From a virus: a stretch of DNA of 36,724 nt. Numbering within the stretch: position 1 is the first letter of the stretch; each line of letters starts with the position of its first letter. Shown here in pieces: positions 1 through 6,816 of the stretch. The notes under the pieces were generated by a model, which did not search any database, was not told the origin of the DNA, and saw only the letters and a list, made by a program, of their open reading frames with translations. The stretch lies in the IMG/VR virus record IMGVR_UViG_3300050821_006644, positions 1-36,724 of that record; one strand, written 5' to 3'. A program made the translations under genes and the position numbers.

Positions 1-18
1 CCCTGCCGGGCGAGGCCT
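1..18. repeat. Terminal 18-bp direct repeat, left copy (contig closure)
   Basis: Bases 1-18 are identical to the last 18 bases (36707-36724). When one copy is removed and the ends are joined, the portal reading frame passes through the junction without interruption and gains an ATG start, which is what a circular assembly would produce. The repeat is therefore read as assembly overlap of a circular or circularly permuted molecule, not as a biological terminal repeat, although 18 bp alone cannot exclude the latter. Confidence 0.85.
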
Positions 19-34
19 CGACGAACAGCCCCAT
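1..34 (-). CDS. Portal protein, N-terminal end (continues at 36706 across the junction)
   Basis: This is the 5' end of the portal gene whose body lies at 35550-36724. Read on the minus strand, ATG at 34-32 follows directly on the TAG stop of the upstream small membrane-protein gene. It begins MGLFVEASPG and runs in frame into the portal body once the 18-bp terminal overlap is collapsed. The joined gene has 1191 nt (396 residues plus stop). No strong Shine-Dalgarno sequence is visible, so translation is probably coupled to the upstream gene, whose stop codon directly abuts this start. Confidence 0.85.
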   Translation of the reverse strand, partial: MGLFVEASPGR

Positions 35-295
35 CTACGGCACCTGACGGGCACTGGCAACGGCGCTGGCATGTGCGCGGGCGCGGCCGCGGCGCAGGTT
101 CTCCTCGTAGCCGAAGTAGAGCAGGCTGGTGCCGCCGAGCATCCACCCGACCGGCGTGTAGATCATCGCGGCTCCCCAGCTGACCATCGCGGCGCCGGCG
201 AGACCCGGCAGGACGTTCGCTATACGGACAGTATGCCCCGCTAGCGACGCGAATTGTAGGGTCAGCGTCCGCATAGCGGACTTGGCGCGGTCCAT
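35..295 (-). CDS. Small two-segment membrane protein between terminase and portal
   Basis: The product is an 86-residue protein of unknown function. After a basic N-terminus it has two hydrophobic stretches (about residues 24-40 and 44-60) joined by a short Tyr/Pro/Val turn, then an Arg-rich tail that should remain cytoplasmic. The frame is closed between the terminase large-subunit stop at 334 and the portal ATG at 34-32, and its TAG directly abuts that ATG, so it is a genuine member of the late operon. The ATG at 295 was chosen; a TTG two codons upstream (301) is possible. No family was recognised. Small membrane proteins at this position are seen in some actinophages, but their role is not known. 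Confidence 0.7.
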   Translation of the reverse strand: MDRAKSAMRTLTLQFASLAGHTVRIANVLPGLAGAAMVSWGAAMIYTPVGWMLGGTSLLYFGYEENLRRGRARAHASAVASARQVP

Positions 296-333
296 GGCCA
301 ACCATCATGCACCTGATCCGGCCGGCGGGCCAG

Positions 334-1986
334 CTACCAGATCTGGTCGACCACGCTCGACTCGGGCTGGCTGAGCAGCTGCGCGAGGGACCAGACGCCC
401 ATGCACATCGCGACGGCCGAGTCGATCCTGATTTTCGACTTGCTCTTGCTCAGGGTCCAGCCGCGCTCGAACGGCCTCTTCGCCGCGTTCTGGACCTGGC
501 GGGTGAACTCCGGGTCGCCGTCGTGCACGATGCCGCGGGACTTGATGAGGTCGAAGGTCATGCCGACCGCGGGAATCATCCGGACCGGTGACTGATCGAA
601 CTGGATCACGAGGAATCCGGCATCCTCCAACAGCTTCGCCTGGAGCTCGAAATACCGCGGGTCGTAGACGAGCCCGCGGAACCTGGTTCCCAGCTCGCCG
701 GCGCGATTCTCGATGTATTCGAAGATCTCGACGAATGGAAGCTGGTTGTCCGCCGGGTACCAGATCCTCGACGTCACCGCATACCGGCCGTCGGCCAGCC
801 GGGTCACCTCGTCGACGCCGACCGAGTCCCGGGTGAGCGCCATGTCGACGGAGAGCACGGCGGGCTCGTCGCCGGCCAGCTCCCAGGTTCCCTCGCACTC
901 GGGCCACGCGGCCGGGTGCTCCTTCAGCCACGAGTCGACGGCGACGGCCACCCAGAGGTTGGCGTAGTAGCGCATCCACTCGTTGTCGGTGATCTCGTCG
1001 TTGTCCTCCCACTCCGAGACGCGGGCGTCGACGGACCAGATCTGATCGGCGGCGGCCGAGGCGGCGCGGCAGGCGATCTCGCGGTGCGCGGCCAGCTTGT
1101 AGTCCAGGCCCTCGGGCGCCGAGCGCCAGTCGAAGAGCAGCCGGGTGCACTTGTGCTGATGCTTCTCGCGGAGACCGCGCTTATAGATCTTTCCGAGATA
1201 GGAATGGTCGACGTCTTCGCCGGCCGTCGAGAGGTTGATGATGCGGCCCGGCCCGCGCTTCACTTTCCGGTATCCGCCGTCGGCCTGCGGGATCCGGTAG
1301 GTGAGATTCCGCTTGCGCGTTCCCATGCGCACGACCTTGTGGAACTTCGCCCTCGAGTCGAGGATGTCCCCGAATTCGTGGAGCTCGTCAGCCATGAAGA
1401 GGGTCGGCTGGCCGCCTTGGTTCGTGCCGGCCACGGTCGCGGTCCGAAACAGCCGGCCGGGCCGGCCGTCGATGTGGGTCGTCTCGCCGTCGTAGACCTC
1501 GAACTTGCCGCACAGCGGCGCTTCCTCGACCTCCTGGTCCTTGCCGCCCATCATCACTTTCGCGGCGCCGTAGAGGATGTCGGCCTGCTCCCAGGAGGCC
1601 GCGGCGACGACGACGTTGGGCGAGTAGGGGGCGATCTCCGGCGGGCCGGCGAACTCGAGGACGGCGATCATGGCGACGAAGGCGGTTTTGCCGTCGCCGC
1701 GGGCAGCTCCGCGCAGCGCTTCGCCGTAGCGCCACCAGTCGCAGGACGGGCAGTATTCATACCAGCGGTATATGAAGCGCTTTTGGTCTCTCCGAAGGCG
1801 AACAGGCTCGCCGAAGCTATCTCCCTCGGCGAAAATCAGGTTTCTTTCAATCCACCTGACGGCTTTTCCGCCGAATGTCGGCCATAGTTTGAGGTTTTCC
1901 GGCTCCCATCCGCAGTGGTAACAGGAATTCTCGGTCTTATTCTGTGTCTCGACGCGGGTCATCGTCATCGTCGACATCGCTGTCAC
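334..1986 (-). CDS. terL: Terminase large subunit (packaging ATPase/nuclease)
   Basis: This is the motor that pumps DNA into the prohead and cuts it at the end of packaging. The ATPase half has a Walker A-like GAARGDGKT near residues 93-101 and a Walker B TLFMADE near 195-201. The C-terminal half has the RNase H-like nuclease pattern: D381 in VLSVDMAL, D442 in LVYDPRYF, and a further Asp in RIDSAVAM near the end. Two Cys pairs (C22/C25 and C79/C82) flank the start of the ATPase domain and could bind zinc, which is not usual for the family. The length (about 550 residues) is typical. The longest start is a GTG at 1986; ATG at 1977, with a G-rich ribosome site just upstream, is equally plausible. 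It overlaps the small-subunit gene by about 50 bp. Confidence 0.95.
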   Translation of the reverse strand: MTAMSTMTMTRVETQNKTENSCYHCGWEPENLKLWPTFGGKAVRWIERNLIFAEGDSFGEPVRLRRDQKRFIYRWYEYCPSCDWWRYGEALRGAARGDGKTAFVAMIAVLEFAGPPEIAPYSPNVVVAAASWEQADILYGAAKVMMGGKDQEVEEAPLCGKFEVYDGETTHIDGRPGRLFRTATVAGTNQGGQPTLFMADELHEFGDILDSRAKFHKVVRMGTRKRNLTYRIPQADGGYRKVKRGPGRIINLSTAGEDVDHSYLGKIYKRGLREKHQHKCTRLLFDWRSAPEGLDYKLAAHREIACRAASAAADQIWSVDARVSEWEDNDEITDNEWMRYYANLWVAVAVDSWLKEHPAAWPECEGTWELAGDEPAVLSVDMALTRDSVGVDEVTRLADGRYAVTSRIWYPADNQLPFVEIFEYIENRAGELGTRFRGLVYDPRYFELQAKLLEDAGFLVIQFDQSPVRMIPAVGMTFDLIKSRGIVHDGDPEFTRQVQNAAKRPFERGWTLSKSKSKIRIDSAVAMCMGVWSLAQLLSQPESSVVDQIW

Positions 1987-2437
1987 CCCCGTCGGCTATG
2001 CTGCCCGCCCCCGGGTCGCGGTTTTGGAAATCGAGCAGCGCGAGGCCCAGATCGACACGGTTGCGGCCGCCGATGCCGAGCTGGCGGGCACACTGCATCG
2101 CGAGGGTCATCTGGGCCTGGGCTACGGCGTAGAGCGGGTTCGCGACGAGCTGGCCCATGCTTCCGGTCACCAGCGGCGTCTCGTCGGCCTTCTCGCGCTT
2201 CGTCAGTGCGTCGTTGTAGGCCTCGATCCAGGTGTAGACGACCATCAGGTCGGCCGGGCTCACCGTAGCGGCGACCTCTTGCGACCAGTACCCGTCCCAG
2301 GCGGCGAGGGCTATTCGGTGAAACTCCTCGCGGGCGCGCGGCAGCTCGACGACGATCGGCGTCCCCAGCTCTAGCGGGAGACGCCGACCATTGCGTCGGT
2401 CCGCCGCGGTGCCCGGCGGCTTCTTGCTACGCGGCAT
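1937..2437 (-). CDS. terS: Terminase small subunit, P27-like
   Basis: This is the DNA-recognition subunit of the packaging terminase, about 166 residues. The N-terminus is basic and Pro/Lys-rich (MPRSKKPPG), followed by a helical core. The segment TGSMGQLVANPLYAVAQ and then QLGIGGRNRVDLGLALL matches the P27-type small-subunit pattern, in which a conserved Asn-Pro precedes a C-terminal helix with LG-hydrophobic-R. The C-terminus is strongly acidic (a run of Asp), as is common in these proteins. It lies directly upstream of terL. The ATG at 2437 gives an 11-bp overlap with the upstream gene; an ATG seven codons earlier (2458) is an alternative. Confidence 0.85.
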   Translation of the reverse strand: MPRSKKPPGTAADRRNGRRLPLELGTPIVVELPRAREEFHRIALAAWDGYWSQEVAATVSPADLMVVYTWIEAYNDALTKREKADETPLVTGSMGQLVANPLYAVAQAQMTLAMQCARQLGIGGRNRVDLGLALLDFQNRDPGAGSIADGGDSDVDDDDDPRRDTE

Positions 2438-2855
2438 CGACGGCCCACGCCGCGGCATAGTCCGGGTGCTCGGCGTACGGCGCGGCGAGGTTGCGAAGCA
2501 CCATGAGAGTGGTCTCGTTCTGCAAACTGCGGGCCCGCTGATGGTCGAACGACGGACGGCCGTTGGCCGCTGCGCGTACTTCGGCCCACACGGCGTCGTC
2601 GGCGTCGAAGGCAGCGAGGATCCGCCGCTTGGCCGCGATGTCGGCGAGCACACGGGCTGGATCGTGGCGGACGACGTGATCGGCGAGGGCGGCCGGTAGT
2701 TCGCTGGTGTGAGACACCGTGCCGTCCGACTTGCGTAGCGTTAGATATTTGCTACTCCAAACGCCTTCGGTCGCTTCGATGTGCACGAAGTCCAGCGCCG
2801 ACGCCGCCACCTCGTCCTCGTCGTACCGCGCGTTCAAGAACTCGGCTATGTCCAT
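2427..2855 (-). CDS. DUF6221-like conserved phage protein
   Basis: The product is a 142-residue protein of unknown function with the hallmarks of the DUF6221 group, common in Streptomyces and its phages: an N-terminal IAEFLNARYDEDE, a central HDPARVLADIAAKRRIL, and a C-terminal LRNLAAPYAEHPDYAAAW. The ATG at 2855 overlaps the upstream stop as TGATG, behind a good ribosome site (GAGGAAG). It is translationally coupled to its neighbours in the run leading to the terminase genes. No catalytic motif is evident. Confidence 0.9.
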   Translation of the reverse strand: MDIAEFLNARYDEDEVAASALDFVHIEATEGVWSSKYLTLRKSDGTVSHTSELPAALADHVVRHDPARVLADIAAKRRILAAFDADDAVWAEVRAAANGRPSFDHQRARSLQNETTLMVLRNLAAPYAEHPDYAAAWAVDAA

Positions 2856-3139
2856 CAGCTCTTCCTCACCTTCACCTTGGAGCAGGGCCGGCAGACGGGT
2901 ACCTCGATTGGCGGCGGCTGGTAGCCGAACAGCAGCGCCGCCGGCACGGTGCGCACCAGGCCGTCGGCACGCCAGCCATCGCAGGTGTGCGGCTCGTAGA
3001 TCGAGCAAAGGCAGTAGCACGCGAGGTCGACGGGGATGGCCGAGAGCGGGATCTGGGCGGTGATGGCGGACAGGCGCCGCATCGGGCCGGCCGCGGCGTT
3101 GAGCGCGACGCCGAGGTCGTCGAGCGGGTTGTCGCTCAT
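2855..3139 (-). CDS. Small Cys-rich hypothetical protein
   Basis: The product has 94 residues. After an N-terminal amphipathic region there is a cysteine cluster (CYCLCSIYEPHTCDG near the middle) and a C-terminal PVCRPCSKVK with a basic end. The spacing of Cys and His suggests a small metal-binding fold. The ATG at 3139 overlaps the TGA of the upstream gene (ATGA). Longer in-frame extensions read through the neighbouring gene in another frame and look like shadow. Function not recognised. Confidence 0.8.
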   Translation of the reverse strand: MSDNPLDDLGVALNAAAGPMRRLSAITAQIPLSAIPVDLACYCLCSIYEPHTCDGWRADGLVRTVPAALLFGYQPPPIEVPVCRPCSKVKVRKS

Positions 3140-3312
3140 CGGCCGTCCGTCGGCGGTTCGGCCGGCACGATGCTTTCGCATGCCGGGCAGAACACGACCA
3201 TCACCTGACCTTTGATCGGGTCGGCCTCGGAGCGCTGCGCGTACTCGTGGCCGTTCGGGCATCGGTCGCCGACCTTCGGCGCCGGCGCGGCCGGGGTGGG
3301 GTTGCTAGCCAT
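3136..3312 (-). CDS. Small zinc-ribbon-like protein
   Basis: The product has 58 residues. A Pro/Ala-rich N-terminus is followed by DRCPNGHEYAQR and VMVVFCPACESIVP. The single Cys plus CPAC, with a His after the first Cys, resembles a half or degenerate zinc ribbon. The start at 3312 was chosen because an AAGGAA-type ribosome site lies 6-8 nt upstream; an ATG at 3345 lacks one. It is coupled by ATGA to the next gene. Role unknown. Confidence 0.75.
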   Translation of the reverse strand: MASNPTPAAPAPKVGDRCPNGHEYAQRSEADPIKGQVMVVFCPACESIVPAEPPTDGR

Positions 3313-3363
3313 GGGGGTTTCCTTCCCTCGGGGTGGACTCATCATCGCGCGCTGTCCCCAGTA

Positions 3364-3885
3364 TCAGGACCATTCTTGGACCACCGGCGGCGCCGCGCTT
3401 TCGATGCGCTCGAACACAACTTCGCGCCGGTCGAGGTCGATACCCAGCGGCCGGAACTCCGCGACGAAGCCGGCCGAGTCGACGACGCGGAAGACACCGT
3501 CGGCGAAGCTGAGCTGGGACGAGTCGAAGAGCTCGGCGTTCAGCAGGTCTAGGCTCGCCAGGATCCGCTGGGCGATCGGCTGCTGGATCGTGAACCGGTC
3601 ACCTTCCCTGCGCACCCAGAGATCGTGCGGAGTCGGATCGTTCGGGTCGCCGGCGAACGCCAGCTGCGCGGCGAGATACCTGAGGATCGCGTCGCCGATG
3701 CGGCCCTCAGCGTTCTGCGACGCAGAGGGGCAATCGGCGTTCCACCAGTCGACGGCGCGGTTAACGGCTGCGGTGCTGTACACCAGCCCGATCGGGATGC
3801 CGAATTCGCGCCGGTAGGCCTCGAGGACGCGGATGTGTTCCTCGCTCGGGCCGAAGCCGTCGACGATGGCTTGCAGGTGATTCAT
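3364..3885 (-). CDS. Hypothetical protein, 173 aa
   Basis: No family was recognised. The N-terminal half is helical, with conserved-looking aromatic residues (AVDWWNADCPS). The C-terminal half alternates hydrophobic and charged residues like a small beta-sandwich (GVFRVVDSAGFVAEFRPLGIDLDRREVVF). The gene starts with an ATG that overlaps the upstream stop (TAATG), so it is coupled to the PGD-repeat protein. There are no membrane segments or signal peptide. A 51-bp gap follows before the next gene's start. Confidence 0.8.
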   Translation of the reverse strand: MNHLQAIVDGFGPSEEHIRVLEAYRREFGIPIGLVYSTAAVNRAVDWWNADCPSASQNAEGRIGDAILRYLAAQLAFAGDPNDPTPHDLWVRREGDRFTIQQPIAQRILASLDLLNAELFDSSQLSFADGVFRVVDSAGFVAEFRPLGIDLDRREVVFERIESAAPPVVQEWS

Positions 3886-4313
3886 TAGGCCGGCCCCATG
3901 TGATTGGGGCGGTCGTTGGCCTCGGCGAAGCGTCGTGCTACCTCGTCAGCCGGCAGCGCGAGCCCGACGCGCTCGCCGTCCCGCTCGACGGCGACTTTCG
4001 CGTGATCGGAAATCATCACGATCTCGTGGGTAGGGAATGCGAACCGAAGCCTCACCTTGATCAGTTTTGCCTGCGCGGAGGAGAGCTTGTCGTCGCAGCG
4101 CACGAGCAACGTGTCGCCCGGTTCCGGCGCGAGCCGGGAAAACTCGAAGCCGAGGTCGTGCACTACGACGTCGTTGCCTGGGAAGAACGCGCACAGCCGG
4201 TCGTGGATCTCGTGTGCTTCGCGCATGGTGATCAGTCGTTGCGTGCGGACGAACAGGACGTCTCCCGGCTCGAGGACGACCCGGGAGAGGTCGGGAAGCT
4301 TGATTTCGATCAT
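3885..4313 (-). CDS. Protein with duplicated PGD-(V/T)L-VR module
   Basis: The product has 142 residues and visible internal duplication. LEPGDVLFVRTQRLITMREA, ending in FFPGNDVVVHDLG, is repeated as PEPGDTLLVRCDDKLSSAQA, ending in AFPTHEIVMISDH. Each unit has a beta hairpin, a helix with a regular charged pattern, and a closing strand. Similar single modules are common in small Streptomyces-phage proteins of unknown function. The gene begins about 225 bp downstream of the HNH gene and has a GGGAAGGGC ribosome site, so it may open a new transcription unit towards the terminase. Confidence 0.85.
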   Translation of the reverse strand: MIEIKLPDLSRVVLEPGDVLFVRTQRLITMREAHEIHDRLCAFFPGNDVVVHDLGFEFSRLAPEPGDTLLVRCDDKLSSAQAKLIKVRLRFAFPTHEIVMISDHAKVAVERDGERVGLALPADEVARRFAEANDRPNHMGPA

Positions 4314-4427
4314 GGATGGTGCCCTTCCCTCGATCTTGAAAAAATGGAACGCGGTGGTACCACGGAAAAATGGGAGCAGTGGGCGGGGTCGCCAGCCGTA
4401 GATCCGCTAAAAAACTCGATCATGGCC

Positions 4428-4471
4428 CTGACGTGCACCGATACGCCTCGTGGTGTAACAGTGCAGGTCAG
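4428..4471. repeat. Imperfect dyad in the gap between HNH and packaging-side genes
   Basis: The gap 4314-4538 (225 bp) has no convincing gene. It contains an imperfect inverted repeat: the arm at 4428-4438 (CTGAC, one base, TGCAC) pairs with 4461-4471 (GTGCA, one base, GTCAG), with an inner alternative CACC/GGTG pairing. Such a dyad could be a regulator site, a terminator for the early operon, or part of a cos/packaging site, since HNH endonuclease and terminase genes flank it. The sequence does not decide between these. Confidence 0.4.
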
Positions 4472-4538
4472 AGCATGTATGCCTACTGATACCCCGCTGT
4501 GCTGGCTGACCTGGGGACTCGTCCGTCTGGGGGGTGGC

Positions 4539-4859
4539 CTACGTGCGGTCGCCGATCTCGCTGTTGCACTGCCTGCACAACGGCACGAGTGGAGTGCTCT
4601 CGTCACCACCTCTTGCTCTGGCCTGTGTGTGGTGCGCGGTCATGGGGTTGTCTGGTGTAGGTGGCCGGCCACAGCGGGGGCAGACCGCGATTCCCTGGAC
4701 GATCTTCTCGGCCTTGCGGCGGTGAGTTCCGCCCAGGCCTCGCTGCTTGGTCGTGCCCTTGCTCGCTGACTGTCGACGCTTGAGCTCTGCTTGGCATGGC
4801 GGACACCTGCTGCCGTTGGCAGTGAGTTCGCCACAGCCGAGGCAGAACTTCATCGGCAT
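4539..4859 (-). CDS. HNH endonuclease
   Basis: The product has 106 residues. The N-terminus carries CLGCGEL and CPPC, a zinc-ribbon pair. The C-terminal half carries VCPRCGRP, then MTAHHTQARARGG, and ends PLCRQCNSEIGDR, which is the HNH nuclease layout: a first His in the beta strand, a central Asn/His loop, and CxxC zinc ligands around it. HNH proteins near terminase are needed for cos cleavage in several HK97-like phages. Here the gene is separated from terS by five small genes and a non-coding gap. It overlaps the upstream gene by 10 bp. Confidence 0.9.
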   Translation of the reverse strand: MPMKFCLGCGELTANGSRCPPCQAELKRRQSASKGTTKQRGLGGTHRRKAEKIVQGIAVCPRCGRPPTPDNPMTAHHTQARARGGDESTPLVPLCRQCNSEIGDRT

Positions 4860-5044
4860 GGTCGGTCAACCGATTGGGTGCAGTCGCACGGCGAGGCGCA
4901 CTGCGACGGGTTGGTGTGCTCAGTGCTGTGCCATAGGAACGAGGCCAGCACGTAGATCGCAACGGCGAGCACCGTCCACGAGACGAAGGCGAACGCTGTC
5001 TGCTTGAGGTCGGCCGTCAGCCGGCGGATGAAGCGGCGGATCAT
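4850..5044 (-). CDS. Small single-pass membrane protein with Cys-rich tail
   Basis: The product has 64 residues. A basic N-terminus (MIRRFIRRLTADLKQ) is followed by one membrane segment (about residues 18-38, FAFVSWTVLAVAIYVLASFL) and a short tail containing four cysteines (CASPCDC, RPC). The basic end should stay inside, placing the cysteines outside. The ATG at 5044 overlaps the upstream TGA (ATGA). Function unknown; a membrane-acting early protein is the simplest reading. Confidence 0.75.
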   Translation of the reverse strand: MIRRFIRRLTADLKQTAFAFVSWTVLAVAIYVLASFLWHSTEHTNPSQCASPCDCTQSVDRPCR

Positions 5045-5373
5045 TGGGTGTGGCGTGCGCGGATGTTGGCGGCGTGGTCGATAGGTGGCGGGATTGGTTT
5101 GTCGAGGATGCGGTAGAGCTCCGCGGCGTCGACGAATTCGCCGCCGTAGACCTCGAGGTCGGCGATCTGCTCGAGCTTGGCGGCATCGGGCCAACGCCGC
5201 TCGAGGACGATGCGGGCTTCCTCCGGGGTGTAGCCGGCGTGAAGCGTGTTGCTTGCGCCCCCGATCAGCAGCACCAGCGCGTCGATGCCCTTCTCGCGGG
5301 TGAAGCCGGGGTAGCCAATGAGCGCCTTGACGGCCGTGTTCACGGCGTTTGCCTGTCCGATGGTCATCGCCAT
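5041..5373 (-). CDS. Hypothetical protein, 110 aa
   Basis: This is a soluble, largely helical protein (QANAVNTAVKALIGYPG, TPEEARIVLERRWPDAAKLEQ) ending in a Pro-rich stretch (KPIPPPIDHAA). No known motif was found. It is separated by two bases from the upstream gene and overlaps the next start by ATGA, so it is firmly embedded in the early operon. Confidence 0.85.
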   Translation of the reverse strand: MAMTIGQANAVNTAVKALIGYPGFTREKGIDALVLLIGGASNTLHAGYTPEEARIVLERRWPDAAKLEQIADLEVYGGEFVDAAELYRILDKPIPPPIDHAANIRARHTQ

Positions 5374-5375
5374 AG

Positions 5376-5999
5376 TCAGTCCTCGTCCAGGTCTTTGCCG
5401 TAGTCGGGGTCGAATGCGCCGGCTGATCGCATGATGTCCGCCTCTTCTGCGCGCTGGGCGGCCTCACCGTGGATCTGGTCGAGCTCGGCCTGGGTGACCG
5501 TTCGGATGACGCAGCCCGGCACGATCGTCAACACGCCGGCGAGACAGGCGCGCTCGAGCGAGTAGTGCGCTCCGGGCCAGATGTCGCTCCGGGATTCGAT
5601 GCGCTTGACGTTGCTGAAGATGTAGGTCTGGTGTGCGTAGGTCACTTCGATGGCGGCTGGCGACGAGTCGAGTTTGGCGCGGGCTTCCTCGTTTTGAGCG
5701 CGGTAGGTGGCGCACTTCTCGGCGAGCTCGAGGCGAGTCTTCTCGGCGAAGGCGTCGCGGCGCACCAGTTCGAGCAGGTGGCCGCTCGTGATGGTGTGCC
5801 AGCCCTTCACGTAGACGTTGATGCCGGTGAGGGATGGGTACGGCTTCTCGTCGTCGAGCGGTAGGAAGAACTCGAAGAGCGGGAACGTCTCGTCCTTCTC
5901 CTCGAGGATGGTGTTCCACCAGGTCTCGTAGTTGGCGAAGAGTTTCGGCAGGTCGGGGTTGAACGGGTGGTGCTGTTCGGGTGTCGTCGTGTCGGGCAT
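5376..5999 (-). CDS. Hypothetical protein, 207 aa
   Basis: The N-terminal third is rich in aromatic and acidic residues (NYETWWNTILEEKDETFPLFEFF). A central beta-rich part contains GINVYVKGWHTITSGH, followed by a long helix (AEKTRLELAEKCATYRAQNEEARAKL). The tail is acidic and ends DYGKDLDED. There is no membrane segment and no recognised fold. The ribosome site GGAAAG lies upstream of the ATG at 5999. Confidence 0.85.
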   Translation of the reverse strand: MPDTTTPEQHHPFNPDLPKLFANYETWWNTILEEKDETFPLFEFFLPLDDEKPYPSLTGINVYVKGWHTITSGHLLELVRRDAFAEKTRLELAEKCATYRAQNEEARAKLDSSPAAIEVTYAHQTYIFSNVKRIESRSDIWPGAHYSLERACLAGVLTIVPGCVIRTVTQAELDQIHGEAAQRAEEADIMRSAGAFDPDYGKDLDED

Positions 6000-6011
6000 G
6001 AGGCTTTCCGA

Positions 6012-6332
6012 TCAGTCGCAGGTGCAAGGGCAGATGGAATCGCCGATCGAGTTGGTAGGGCACTCGCCTTCGGAGCACCGCGCGGTCGTGCAGCAGGTGC
6101 AGCTGTCGCAGGGGCCGGTGTAGTAATCGCGCTTGGCCAGCTCGAGCGCCGCAAGCTTTCCGGCTTCGGCGTACGGGGCGACGTCGGCGAGCTGCTGCTG
6201 GAGCTTGGCGCGATCGTCGAGCAGCGCGGCGAGCAGGTCGACGGGGACGTCTGTGGTGCGGATGCTGAGGGAGCGTGCCGCTTTCACGTGGGCGGCGAGC
6301 TGCTTCGCGGCGTTGTCGTGAATGCCGGCCAT
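6012..6332 (-). CDS. Helical protein with very Cys-rich C-terminus
   Basis: The product has 106 residues. The first 70 are an amphipathic, coiled-coil-like helix (LLAALLDDRAKLQQQLADVA). The last 36 hold nine cysteines (PCDSCTCCTTARC, GEC, ICPCTCD), enough for two metal sites or several disulfides. The ATG overlaps the upstream stop (TGATG). Its function is not recognised; the neighbouring small membrane protein (4850-5044) also has a Cys-rich tail. Confidence 0.85.
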   Translation of the reverse strand: MAGIHDNAAKQLAAHVKAARSLSIRTTDVPVDLLAALLDDRAKLQQQLADVAPYAEAGKLAALELAKRDYYTGPCDSCTCCTTARCSEGECPTNSIGDSICPCTCD

Positions 6333-6778
6333 CAGAACGGCCGCAGCTCAGCGACGAACTCGCGTGCCGTGGCGACGGCGCACTCGAAGGGTTTGGCGAC
6401 CAATAGCGGATGCGTCGTGCAGTAGGCGGTGCTCGGGTTGAACATGCATGGCTTGTCCTGGAAAACGAGCAGGACACCGATGTGATCAAGCGCGATGTTC
6501 AGCTTGGCTTGGGCGCGCAGCAGTTGGTCGTATTCCATCGAGCTGATCGCGCGGATTGTGCGGATGAGCTCGGAGCGGCCGCCGAAGACCATCTGCCAGA
6601 CGCCGTCATTGCATCGGTGGATCCGCCAAATGCCGTCGCGGGGCTGGCTGACGGCGTGGCCTTCGTGCAACTCGATCGTGCCGTCGTCGAACGCGACGCG
6701 GTAACGCTGCAGGGGTCCGGGACTGTCCGCAGGCTTGGGGATAGGTCCGGGGATCGGTGTCTCATCGGCGAGCGGCAT
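6332..6778 (-). CDS. Hypothetical protein, 148 aa
   Basis: A Pro-rich N-terminus is followed by a beta-rich segment (RYRVAFDDGTIELHEGHAV, GIWRIHRCNDGVWQMVFGG), then helices. A Cys/His-containing stretch (KPCMFNPSTAYCTTHPLL) might bind a metal. It ends at the overlapping start of the Cys-rich gene. No family recognised; the position indicates an early function. Confidence 0.8.
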   Translation of the reverse strand: MPLADETPIPGPIPKPADSPGPLQRYRVAFDDGTIELHEGHAVSQPRDGIWRIHRCNDGVWQMVFGGRSELIRTIRAISSMEYDQLLRAQAKLNIALDHIGVLLVFQDKPCMFNPSTAYCTTHPLLVAKPFECAVATAREFVAELRPF

Positions 6779-6816
6779 GTCGATTCCTTGATCTGAGTCG
6801 GATGGTGTGGTCTTGG

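Noticed and set aside
1-18. 18-bp terminal repeat as a cos overhang or transposon target duplication
   Set aside because: It lies inside the portal coding sequence, which becomes intact when one copy is removed; assembly overlap of a circle explains it fully.
4310-4609. Minus-strand 99-residue frame covering the gap after the HNH gene
   Set aside because: It overlaps the HNH gene in another frame, has no ribosome site, and the apparent internal similarity follows from the DNA dyad at 4428-4471.
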